The notes under the pieces: generated by a model
The model's input: the letters and a program-made list of their open reading frames with translations, nothing else
Databases searched by the model: none
Told to the model about the DNA's origin: nothing
Part shown: piece by piece, positions 8,058 through 18,200 of the stretch
Numbering within the stretch: the first letter of the stretch is position 1
How the letters are laid out: the number at the start of each line of letters is the position of its first letter
Position numbers and translations under genes: made by a program
Source of the DNA: Ardenticatenaceae bacterium
Lineage (GTDB): Bacteria > Chloroflexota > Anaerolineae > Promineifilales > Promineifilaceae
Assembly: GCA_020634375.1 (NCBI GenBank)
Contig: JACKBX010000009.1
Coordinates: forward strand, 266,526-330,525
Direction of reading: 5' to 3'
DNA length: 64,000 nt

Positions 8058-8441
8058 TTATTTCTGATTGGCATTAAGAAAATCCCGCATAACTTGACGC
8101 AGTTTGCGAATATCCAATGGTTTTGGCAAATAGTCATCGCATCCTGCTTCCAGACAGCGCTCTCGGTCTCCTACCAATACCTGCGCAGTTGTGGCTATCA
8201 GCGGTACAGGGGCCAGCTTAGGGTCTGCCTTAAAACGGCGAGCCAGTTCCAGCCCATCTATGCCCGGCAGGTTAATATCCAACAAGATAATATCCGGCAC
8301 TAAATCTTCCAATACGTTAATGGCTTTTGGCCCATCTTCAGCTTTAATCAGTTCATGCCCTTCGGCTTCGACGATGCGTTCCACGAGGATCATGTTGACC
8401 GCATTATCTTCTACGCAAAGAACCTTTTTGCGTTCTGACAT
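8058..8441 (-). CDS. Single-domain response regulator (CheY/DivK-like receiver)
   Basis: This 127-aa protein is a bare receiver domain. The acidic pocket is Glu11-Asp12, the phosphoacceptor is Asp55 in LLDINLPG, the switch Thr is in IATTAQ, and Lys107 lies in LPKPLD. There is no DNA-binding, enzymatic or other output domain, so it must act by protein contact or pass phosphate on in a relay. It is the last gene of the 26.6-kb sensor operon, 77 bases after the histidine kinase, and is the natural partner of that kinase. DivK/Spo0F-like proteins of this shape often feed a second phosphotransfer step encoded elsewhere. Confidence 0.93.
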   Translation of the reverse strand: MSERKKVLCVEDNAVNMILVERIVEAEGHELIKAEDGPKAINVLEDLVPDIILLDINLPGIDGLELARRFKADPKLAPVPLIATTAQVLVGDRERCLEAGCDDYLPKPLDIRKLRQVMRDFLNANQK

Positions 8442-8518
8442 AAGTTTGTATCCTCTTGATTCAAAAAGTACCCCTCCATTGTAACAACGATTTATTGTTT
8501 GGGGTAACGAAATTGCGG

Positions 8519-11500
8519 TTAGTTTGTGCTTAATTCAGGCAGCGGGCCGGTTTTGTGTTGGCGGGCGAGTTCTTGGGTTAAGGGGATAGTAAACCAGAAA
8601 GTAGTCCCTTCCCCCTGAACACTTTCAACCCAAATTTTACCGCCGTGCAGTTCTACTAGCTTTTTGGTAATGGGCATCCCTAAACCGGTGCCGCCTGCCC
8701 TACGGTTCAGACTGCCATCAATCTGCCGGAATTGTTCAAACACGATAGGAACGTCTTCGGGACGAATACCAATGCCAGTGTCGCGGATAGATACCACGAG
8801 GTCGTTATCTCCCACGTCCATAGAGAGGGTAACACTGCCTTGTTCCGTGAATTTGATAGCGTTGCCGGTGATATTCCAGAGAATCTGGCGGATACGAGTG
8901 CGGTCGGCTTCGATGGCTTCCACGCTGTCAGAGATTTCTGAAACAAGAGCCAGATTTTTCTCTTGGGCAAGGGGAGCGGCTGTAGCCAGTACGTCTTGTG
9001 CCAGGGTGTGCATATCAACCATTTCATAGCGGAGTTCCATACGCCCAGCTTCGATCTTGGACATGTCGAGGATGTCGCCAATGAGGGAGCGTAAGTGGTC
9101 GCCGCTGCTGCGAATGAGCTGCACGTCTTGTTCCATACGCTCGTTTAGGTCGCCATCTAGTCCTTCTAACAAGACATCGGCAAAACCGATGATGGAGTTG
9201 AGGGGGGTGCGTAGCTCGTGGCTCATGCTGGCGAGGAATTCGGATTTGAGCTGGTCAACCTGGCGCAGCTTATCGGCCGTTTCCACCTGTTCAGCGTATA
9301 GTTTGGCGTTTTCTACGGCGACGGCTATCTGGCTGGCAAGGGTGCGCTGGATTTTGATGTCTTCCTCTGCAAAGTGTCCGGCCTGGCTAGCTTGCAGGTC
9401 AAGAATGCCCACCAGCTTGTTACCAACAGTCATGGGAACGGCCATTTCGGCACGGGTGTTTGGTAGTAGGGGATGTGGCAGGAAGTCCACAACTTTCTGT
9501 ACATCGTTTTCGACGATGACTTCATAGGTGCGGGCTGCACGGGCCACAATGGATTCCGCTTCGACGTCGATGTTGCGCCCTTCCAAAGTCATGAGGCGGC
9601 CAACATTGCCAGCGCCAGCTTTGAGCGAGAGTGCGTTTGTTTCTTCGTCAAGCATGTAAATATGGGCATGGTAGAGATCGAAGCTGGTTCTTGCCAGGTC
9701 TACAACGGCTTGTAAGAGGTTGTCTACTTCCAGGATGGTGGAAGCGGCCGTGCTTACCTGGGCCACTGTCTCCAGTTCAGAGGTGAGCCGTTCTTGTTCG
9801 AGCAAGGCATCTTGTGTTTGTTCAAAGAGCCGTGCTGCTTCTAATGCTTCTGACACTTGTTGGCTGACAGCTTGCAGGAAGGAGAGTTCTTCTTCGGTTA
9901 GGGGATCATCGGGATTGTCGAGGATGCTTAGTGAGCCAATGGTTTCGCCCCGAATATTGAGGGGGGTACTGATTAGACTGTCTTGTTCGCCGTTTGCCGT
10001 ACTTTCGGAGATTTGTTGTTTTTCTAGTAGACTGACGCCTGCCTGATCGAATTGATACCCGATGATGTTTTGGCGCGATTGGCGATAGGCTTGCCATGCC
10101 TCCCGGCTCATGTAGCGTTGCAGGGTGCTTAGTTCGCGCAGGTTGGATTCCATTTCTTGCCGCAGCCGGGTGCTTTCGATGGCGACGGCGATTTGACCGC
10201 ATAACCCCTCTAATAAGAGGAGATCATTTTCATCTAGTTTGTCTACCTGATCGCTTTGTATGTCCAAAATGCCTAAAACTTCGTCACGCAGCTTGATGGG
10301 GACGGCAAGTTCGCCTTTGGTGTTTGGCAATAAGGGGTTGGGCTGCCAGGTGGTGTCGGCGTGCAGGTTTGTTCGCAAGATGGATTGGCCGGTGGCTGCG
10401 GATGATCCAATGATGCCGACGTTCATGGGGATGGAATGGTTGAGTTCGAGCATTTCTTTGCCGACATCACCGTATCCATAAACGAGGGCGACGGTTTCCA
10501 GGGCGGGGTCGAAACGCAGCAACTGCGTGTGGTAGTATCCGAATAGCTCTTGTACCTGGTTGACGACGCGCTGGTAGAGGTCGTTTAGGTCGGTGGCAGC
10601 AGCGATTTCTTGGGCAATTTGGGTGGATAGGGCAACTTCACGGCTGCGGCGGGCGAGGGTTTCTTGGGTACGTTGGAATAAACGTGCGGCGCGGAGGGCT
10701 GTGGCGCCGTGTTCGGCCAGGGATTGATAAACGGCCGTGTTGTTTTGTTGGAAGAACCCCTCTATCTGGCTGGCGCACATGAGCAGACCCAGGCGTTCCC
10801 CGGCTGAGATGAGGGGGAAGACGGCCCAACTGACGATGCCGCTGCGCTTTGCCATGCGTTTGGCTGTCTTGCTGAGGCGGGTGTCTTTATCAGCATTAAA
10901 AATAATCAGCGGGCCAGGGTTTTCCAGCAGTTCTGGGAGTTCTTTGCCAAATAATTCGGAACCGATGGGCATGGGGTTTAGCCCACTGTCAAAGGGGTTG
11001 CGATTGACGAGGGTGTAACTGCTTTGGGAAACGGCCGTTTCTCGCAAAAATACAGCGATCCCTGCTTGGGGGAAATAAGAGGCCCGATTGACGATGACAG
11101 AGACGATCTCATCTTCTGTTTGTGAATTTGCAATCGCCTGACCGATTTCGATCTGACGGTTGCGGATTTCCAACGCTTCCTGATTTTGCTGTTCCAGCAG
11201 CTCTTTGTCGTGTATTTCTTCCTCAATTTGTGCGACACGCTGCGCGTTATTTAGAGCCAGACCGATTGTTTTCCCAATTGTTAGCAGTGTTTCTCTTTCT
11301 TGCTCCGAGAGATCAGACATCTCTTCAAACAACAGGTTGATCACACCCCATACTTCATCCTGAAAAATCATGGGGATGGAGACGGCCGTTTGCAAATTTT
11401 GTGCCATCAAGGCTTTTTTAACCGTTTTTACCAGACGGTCATCATCAACCAAATCGTTGCTAGTTACAATGGTTTTGTTTTTGATCGTGAGGCCAGAAAG

Positions 11501-12250
11501 GCTGCCCTCAATTGGCAATGTGGAACCGACGGCTAACGTGTCATCGGTAAAGCCTTGCGAAGCTAGTATCTGCAATGTTTGGGATACCGGGTCTAATTTG
11601 AAAATAGCAATAGAGGGGGCGCCAGTATATTCCAGAATGAAATCACTGGCCTGCTGTACGACCACTGATACGTCATGAGACCGATACAGGGTGTCGGCGA
11701 TGCGGTTGATAGTGGTCAGGGACTCGGTTTTTGCATGAAGGTCGGATTGCAGTTGATGTAATGCGGCTTCTTTTTGTTTGTTGATGATGGCCTGTCCCAA
11801 GCCGGTGCTGTAGAGAAGCAGCAGGTCGGTCTGATGAGGCTCAGGGGAAGTGAATTTATCAGCGGTCAGCCAGCCTATGACTTGATCGTTGTGTCGCAGA
11901 ACGGCCGTTGCTGCCCATTTTTCCCCACTCCCATCATCCGTTTGTTCCCACACGCCACTGTGATTTTGATTTAGAAGGACATCCAAGATTTGAGGGTCTT
12001 CAACGCCTTCACGAACCTGACCATCACCATTTGCAGTAAACATATTGATGATAGCATTTGTAGCGGCATCGTAGAGGAACAAACTTAATCTATCAAATTC
12101 CAACTTCTCGCGCCCCAGAATAACCGCTTGGCGATATAGGTTCTCCAAGGAGTCCGAGCATGCAAGTTCAGGAACAATTTCAGATAGAGCTTGTACCTTT
12201 TGCTGAATTGCGGCAATTGTTGTGTTGCCTTGTTTGCTTCGTCTACTCAT
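8519..12250 (-). CDS. Soluble multi-GAF sensor histidine kinase
   Basis: This is the only protein of the operon with kinase domains. It has 1243 aa and no membrane segment. Approximate layout: GAF 20-165, GAF 185-335, GAF 370-520, GAF 545-700, a degenerate half-GAF beginning SREAW near 712, GAF 825-985, HisKA around 1000-1070 and HATPase_c about 1110-1225. The phosphoacceptor is His1011 in SMSHELRTPLNS. The N box (NITGNAIKF), G1 box (DTGIGI), F box (FEQFRQ) and G2 box (GGTGLGM) are all intact, so it should be active. It follows the 2296-aa sensor by 14 bases and precedes the receiver. Lacking a periplasmic input, it must receive signals through its own GAF domains or from the kinase-less sensors encoded upstream. 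Confidence 0.93.
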   Translation of the reverse strand: MSRRSKQGNTTIAAIQQKVQALSEIVPELACSDSLENLYRQAVILGREKLEFDRLSLFLYDAATNAIINMFTANGDGQVREGVEDPQILDVLLNQNHSGVWEQTDDGSGEKWAATAVLRHNDQVIGWLTADKFTSPEPHQTDLLLLYSTGLGQAIINKQKEAALHQLQSDLHAKTESLTTINRIADTLYRSHDVSVVVQQASDFILEYTGAPSIAIFKLDPVSQTLQILASQGFTDDTLAVGSTLPIEGSLSGLTIKNKTIVTSNDLVDDDRLVKTVKKALMAQNLQTAVSIPMIFQDEVWGVINLLFEEMSDLSEQERETLLTIGKTIGLALNNAQRVAQIEEEIHDKELLEQQNQEALEIRNRQIEIGQAIANSQTEDEIVSVIVNRASYFPQAGIAVFLRETAVSQSSYTLVNRNPFDSGLNPMPIGSELFGKELPELLENPGPLIIFNADKDTRLSKTAKRMAKRSGIVSWAVFPLISAGERLGLLMCASQIEGFFQQNNTAVYQSLAEHGATALRAARLFQRTQETLARRSREVALSTQIAQEIAAATDLNDLYQRVVNQVQELFGYYHTQLLRFDPALETVALVYGYGDVGKEMLELNHSIPMNVGIIGSSAATGQSILRTNLHADTTWQPNPLLPNTKGELAVPIKLRDEVLGILDIQSDQVDKLDENDLLLLEGLCGQIAVAIESTRLRQEMESNLRELSTLQRYMSREAWQAYRQSRQNIIGYQFDQAGVSLLEKQQISESTANGEQDSLISTPLNIRGETIGSLSILDNPDDPLTEEELSFLQAVSQQVSEALEAARLFEQTQDALLEQERLTSELETVAQVSTAASTILEVDNLLQAVVDLARTSFDLYHAHIYMLDEETNALSLKAGAGNVGRLMTLEGRNIDVEAESIVARAARTYEVIVENDVQKVVDFLPHPLLPNTRAEMAVPMTVGNKLVGILDLQASQAGHFAEEDIKIQRTLASQIAVAVENAKLYAEQVETADKLRQVDQLKSEFLASMSHELRTPLNSIIGFADVLLEGLDGDLNERMEQDVQLIRSSGDHLRSLIGDILDMSKIEAGRMELRYEMVDMHTLAQDVLATAAPLAQEKNLALVSEISDSVEAIEADRTRIRQILWNITGNAIKFTEQGSVTLSMDVGDNDLVVSIRDTGIGIRPEDVPIVFEQFRQIDGSLNRRAGGTGLGMPITKKLVELHGGKIWVESVQGEGTTFWFTIPLTQELARQHKTGPLPELSTN

Positions 12251-12264
12251 GGCATTCTCCTCTG

Positions 12265-15200
12265 CTATGAGACAGTGGTTTCCGGTTCATCTTGCACCTC
12301 TGGCTTATCCAGGTGGATGACAGCTTTACGCCCAAGCGTCCGGCCGATTTCTTGCACAGCCATACGCATAATTGTTTCGACATCGGCAGACCCACGAACA
12401 CGAGCGGTAATTTCGCGGAGCATTTGTTCTCGGCGGGCACGCTGTGTTGTTTCTTCTAGCAAGCGAATATTCTGCAGGGTAACGGCCGCCTGCCCTGCAA
12501 GTGTTTGTAGGCGACGTGCTTCCTCCTTGCGGGGAGACATGGTTTGTGCGAAGAAAAAGCCAATATATCCAATTCGCCGCCCGGCTACCAGCAGTGGGAC
12601 AAAAATAGCGCTATGAACATTTGCAGTGCCTTTGATTGCTCTTTTTGTTTGTTCGTCCAGATTGGGTGCAGCATCAATATCGGGAATGATGCTCAACGAA
12701 TCTGTTGCCAACAAGGCAGGAGCTGAAGGTATATCGCTTATTGAGTAGGTAGTTGGCAAATTTTGGTCTTCAGGATTCGTTACCCACCGGCTTAGGATTT
12801 CAATGCGCTTTGGCGGTTGCCCACCAAGTACCCAGGGATGATCAAAATAGCCTATATTGATAACGTCTGCACGCCTGCCAATCTCGCTATGTTGTCGAAT
12901 CACGTCGAGGACGCCCTGGTAGGATTGGGCTGCATTAAGGGCGGCGCTGGCTGTGTACAGGTTCTCGGTGTCGCGCAGTGCATCTTGCTGGGCGAGTTGG
13001 GCGCGACGTGTAGCAACAACGGCCGAAACAGGCTCGATTAACTGTTCAAGCAAGAAGAGTTCAGAGTCTGTAAACGTATGTGGCTGTGACCAGTGTAAGG
13101 TGAGGTTGCCTTGCCAACGACCACCACTAAGTAACGGCAGAACGGCCGTTGCCTGATGCCCAAGTTGTTCTGCCTCTTCCCGTATTGCAGCGTCCAGGCG
13201 TTCATCTGTTTTTACATTTGGAATGAGCAGAGGTTTACCTGGCTGACCAATCCATAAATGTGTCAGAGGATGTGCGTGCAAGTCGGCAGGATGCCCCAAA
13301 CGCTCATCTTGCACAAATCCTTCTTCCCTCCAATTTGCCACCATTGTTATGGTAGCAGGCTGCCCAGATTCATCCGTATCCAGATAATTCAGAGTCATGG
13401 CAAACAAGTCTTGGCTGTGTTGCAAACCGGGTGACAGCGCATCAATAATATTCTTTTCCGAAACAGCTTGTGATAATGCTGTTTCCACGTAAGACAACAT
13501 TTGTAGTTGCGCGGCACGCTGTTGAGTCTCTGTGAACAGGCGTACATTTTCCAACGCCACTGATAGGTAACTGGCGATACCACTAAGCAAATTCACGTCT
13601 GCTTGTGAGTATGCATCGTGTTGGTAGCTTTGGGCTGCCAGCACCCCAATCGTGCGCAGCCCGGCAATCAGGGGGACAAAGATCAGGGAGACAGCAAAGT
13701 GCGGTGCTGTAGGGCTGCCAATAATGCGTGTCTGGTTTTGTTGGAGTGCGTTTGCTTCCTCTTGGGTTAAATGGACGAGTAAAGGCTCTCCAGATTGGAT
13801 AACTTGTAGACTGTAGCTGTCGGGCGCGAGGGGAGTGCCGTATTGTTCACTTCGTAAATCCCCTTCATAAATGACGGGGTAGTCCAAAGTGTTTGTTATG
13901 GCATCGTGAAAACCTACAAAGAAGGTGTCTGTTTGGATGGTGCGCTTGACTTGTTCGTAGGTCACTTCCAGAAGGCGCTCACGCTCAAGATATTGTGATA
14001 GAGTCTGGGAAACCTCGTTGATTGCGGCCAATTGTTCAGCACGAGATTGTGTTTCGCCAAATAGTAGTTGGTTGGAGATGGATATTGCTGCCTGTCCGGC
14101 AAGAGCCGTTAGACGCCGTATTTCTTCTTCTGGGAAACGAGTTAATTCTTGCCAAATTGCGTTGATGTAACCAACCCATTGCCCACCCAATACTAGAGGG
14201 AGGAAAAGTGTGCTTTTTGCTCCAAATAGTTTGGTATACAGTTGGCGTGTGTTCTCGTCTAGCCCTGGCATGTTTTCCAGGTCTTCGATGAGCGTGGGTC
14301 TGTCTGGATGCAGAACTGTGTAAGCGATAGGGAATTCTGCAACCCGGTAGCGGTCGCGTACTGCTCCGGTGGGCAGCTCGCTGTAGCGGGAGAGTACACC
14401 GATCCATTCTGGTGGTTGGTCGGGCAGCCAGGCTGTGTCAAAGTAGTTCAGGCTGATGTTTTGTGCGCCCTGCCCTAAGATGGTGTGTTTGCGCAGTACG
14501 GCGAGAATGTCATCGTAGGACTGGGCGGCATTTAGATCGGCGCTGGCTTCATAGAGAGCGGCCGTTTCGCCCAGCGCTTCTTGGGTTTGATCAAACAGGC
14601 GTTGGGTTTCTAGGGTGGAGGCCAATAAGACTGCAACCTGGCGGATGAGGTTTTCATCATTTTGTGTGAATGTGCCAGTTTGTCGCCCTATGTTCAGGGT
14701 TCCAATGACGCGGTTGCTCGTAACCAGAGGCGCGATAATCATGGAGTGCCATGTGCTTTCATTGTCTGGAGTGGCATGTTGTGTGATGACGCGCTGTTGT
14801 TGTACGGCCGTTGCCAATGCCGGTTCTTCTGCAAGCGATAATATGGTGCCAACGGCCGTTTCCTCATCTTCACCACTGACAGCCATAATGGTGACGCCAT
14901 CACCTGCCGCATTTAGCGAAGTGACGGACACTCGGTCTCCACCAGCAATGCGCAGCGTTTGCGCGGTTGCAATTTGGAAGATAGCTTGCACATCCTCCGA
15001 TTCATTCAATGCCGTTGCCATTTCATTGAGCGCGGCCAACCGTTTTGCTTGTTCTTCCGATTGGGCCAGCGCTCGTTCTGTTTGTTCAGAAAGACGCAAG
15101 TTTTCAATATGGGCGCTCAACTGTTCGGCAACAGCCGCCATAATTTCGGCTGCTTCTTCATCCAGCACATCTTCTTCCAGTGCAGTTTGCTCATTGAGCA

Positions 15201-18200
15201 CGGCTAGACGGCCAATAGGTTCTCCGTGTACTGTGAGCGTTCTTGAGAGAAGCCCTTGTCCGTTGCCATTTTGTTTCGTGGGCAATAGTTCTTGCCCCTC
15301 CACGCCGGAGAGGGGCAGGGGAGTGTCTTGCCGCAAATCATATACGTAGCCTGCTTCCTGTTCTTGCACTTCTTCTTGCTGTGTCAGGTATTCTTCCCAC
15401 CCTTCGCGGGTTAGTCGTCTTGTCAGGTCATTCAATTCATCTACAGCGCGTTGTGCCTGAGTGTAAGAACGAGCATTTTCCAGAGCGATGGCAACCTGGG
15501 CCGCCAATGTCAGGTAAATGGATATGTCGCCTGCTGCGAAGTGTTCAACTTGCTCAGCTTGCACGTCCAAAACCCCGATCAGATTGTCACCGGCAACCAT
15601 AGGAACAGCCATTTCTGCACGCGTGTTGGGCAATAAGGGGTTGGGCAAGAAGTCGGGGTTTACACGCACATCGTTGACGACCACACCATCTCGCTGACGG
15701 GCAGCGCGGGCAACCAGGGAACGACGGCGGGAGAGGGGGATGGCATGGCCTTCATTGACCATTTGCTTCCCTATTTCGCCAGCCCCAGCAGTTAGTACCA
15801 ATCGCTCTCCGGTAGGATCGAGTAGGTAGATGTGGGCATGGTAAAGGTCAAATCGCTCTTTGGTGAGGTTAACAACGTCTTGTAGAATTTGTTGAGCGTC
15901 GAGTGTGGTGGCAACGGCCGTTGCCACTTCTGCCACCGTCTGCAATTCACGGGCCTGTTTTGTCAACCGTTCTTGTACGCGTTTACGTTCTGCAATGCTG
16001 CGCTTAATGGCAACGTAATGTGTAGTTTCCTCCCCGGTTACAGACACCGGTGTGATAGACATTTCTTCGGGATAGAGCACGCCATCTTTCCGACGATTCA
16101 CGATCTCCCCTTGCCAGGTTTCTCCTTTTGTCAGCGTTCCCCACATATTCTTATAAAATGCTTCACCATGAGCGCCAGATTTTAAGACGCGTGGATTGTT
16201 GCCCAGTGCTTCCTCATAAGTGTATTGAGTCAGCCGCGTGAATGCGGGGTTGATCCATTGAATAGTTCCTCTGCGGTCCGTGATGGCAATACCATCCACA
16301 GCCGCTTCCAGAGCCGCTCTCTGCAAGTTGAGCAATTCTTCAGCTTCTTTGCCTTCTGTTACATCGCGGCTGTAAGCCACAACGCCTTGTGGCGTCCCAT
16401 CTTCACCGCGAAGGAGCTGTGCCCGGCGGTGGACATACCGAATTTGACCCTCTTTGTTGACAAATTGGATCTCACGTTCGGCAGAGCCTTCTGCTAGTAG
16501 AACGGAGAATATCTTGGGGAAGAGTGCCTTGCTTTCTGGTGTGAAAAACTCGGTGATGTGCTTGCCTATCAGTTCGTCTCGTTCGTAACCAAGTATCTTG
16601 GCAAAGCCAGGATTGCAATTCACGATGATTCCCTTGGAATCAAGCACTTCGATCGCATCGGCGGCGTTGACAAAGAGGCTTTCGTATTCTTCCTGGGCGT
16701 GACGTAGGGCTTGTTCGGCTAGGTAACGCTCTGTGATGTCTTGGCCTGTGCCGTAGATGCGGGTGGTACGGCCGTCTTCATCCCGTTCCCCTCTCATCGT
16801 CACCAACGCATACCCCATCTCGCCGTCACCCCGGAAAAACCGGTATCCCATGCGAATCTGGTAATCTGGATCCGATGACCTATAAGCCTTCATCAAATTC
16901 TCTTCTACGATTGCAATATCATCAGGATGAATAAACTTAGTATTATAAACATCAACCGGCATCTGGTAGCCGCCCTCTGCCTCAGGCGTTGTATGTAAAA
17001 TATCAAAAATCTGGTCCGTAAAAAGGAATGTTTGCGTGGCGACATCAAATTCCCAATAACCTAGATGGGCAATGTTTTGTGCTTCTCGTAGCTGCGCTTC
17101 ATTTTGGCGCAAAGTCTCTTCTGCCTCTCGCCGCTCTGTAATATCTGAATGCGAGCCAGCCATGTGCAATGGCACACCATCTTCATTCCGCGTTGCCGCA
17201 CCACGCATAAGCATCCAACGATAAGAACCATCTTTATGCTGCATGCGTAGTTCTAATTCAAGCGAGGGCAATTTCTCGTCCAGATAATCGGCAATGGTTT
17301 GCATCACCTGGTCATGATCATCTGCATGTATCCGGCTTTCAAACTCATTGAAATGATCGGTAATCTCGGCAAGCGTGTAACCAAGCATTTCCTTCCAGCG
17401 CGGCGAGAAATACATCTCATTCGTGCGAATATCCCAGTCCCAAATACCATCGTGTGAACCTTCTACAGCTAATGCGAAACGGCGTTCGCTTTCTCGTAAT
17501 GCTTGTTCAGAACGCTCCCGTTCAGTAAACAGCGTCGCGTTTTCGATAGCGACAGCCAACTGCCCTGCCAATGCCTGGAAAGCAGGCAAGGTTTCTTCAG
17601 ATAATTCGTGGGGTTTGTCGCTTTGCATGTCCAATACACCGAGAACACGCTGCCCGGAAATTAGAGGAACCGCCATTTCTGATCGTGTGTTGGGAAGTAG
17701 CGGATTGGGGCGGAATAAATCACTGGCATGGGTATCTGCCACGATGACAGCTTTTTGATTGCTTACCGCCTGACTGTTGATGGACACGCCATCCAGGTTA
17801 AGAACGTGTTTTTGCTGGAGTAAAGTTTTACCGGTGCTGCCTGTACCGGCTTGCAATACAAGCTGCTGTTTTTCCTGATCAACTAAATAGATTTGGGTGT
17901 AATACAGCTCGAAGCGATTGCGAATGCGGTTGACTGCGTTGACAAGCAGCGCGTCAATATCTTGAACTTCAGATAGAACACGGCCGACCTCTGCTGATAG
18001 TTCCAGGTCTTGTGTGCGGGCTGCCACGCGCTCTTCCAGGCTGTCAATTAACTCGCGCAGCCGCGAAGTCATGGTGTTGAAGGCTCCTGCCAGGATGCCT
18101 AATTCATCTTTGCTAGTAATGGGAACTGTGCGGTTAATGTTGCCGGCAGCGATTGCTTCTGCTGCTGTGGTTAACTCGCCTACCGGGCGAAGGGAACGCG

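Noticed and set aside
14615..15349. 244-aa plus-strand open frame within the 2296-aa sensor gene
   Set aside because: It is Ser/Arg/Cys-rich low-complexity translation opposite GAF-coding sequence, with no ribosome site; typical antisense shadow.
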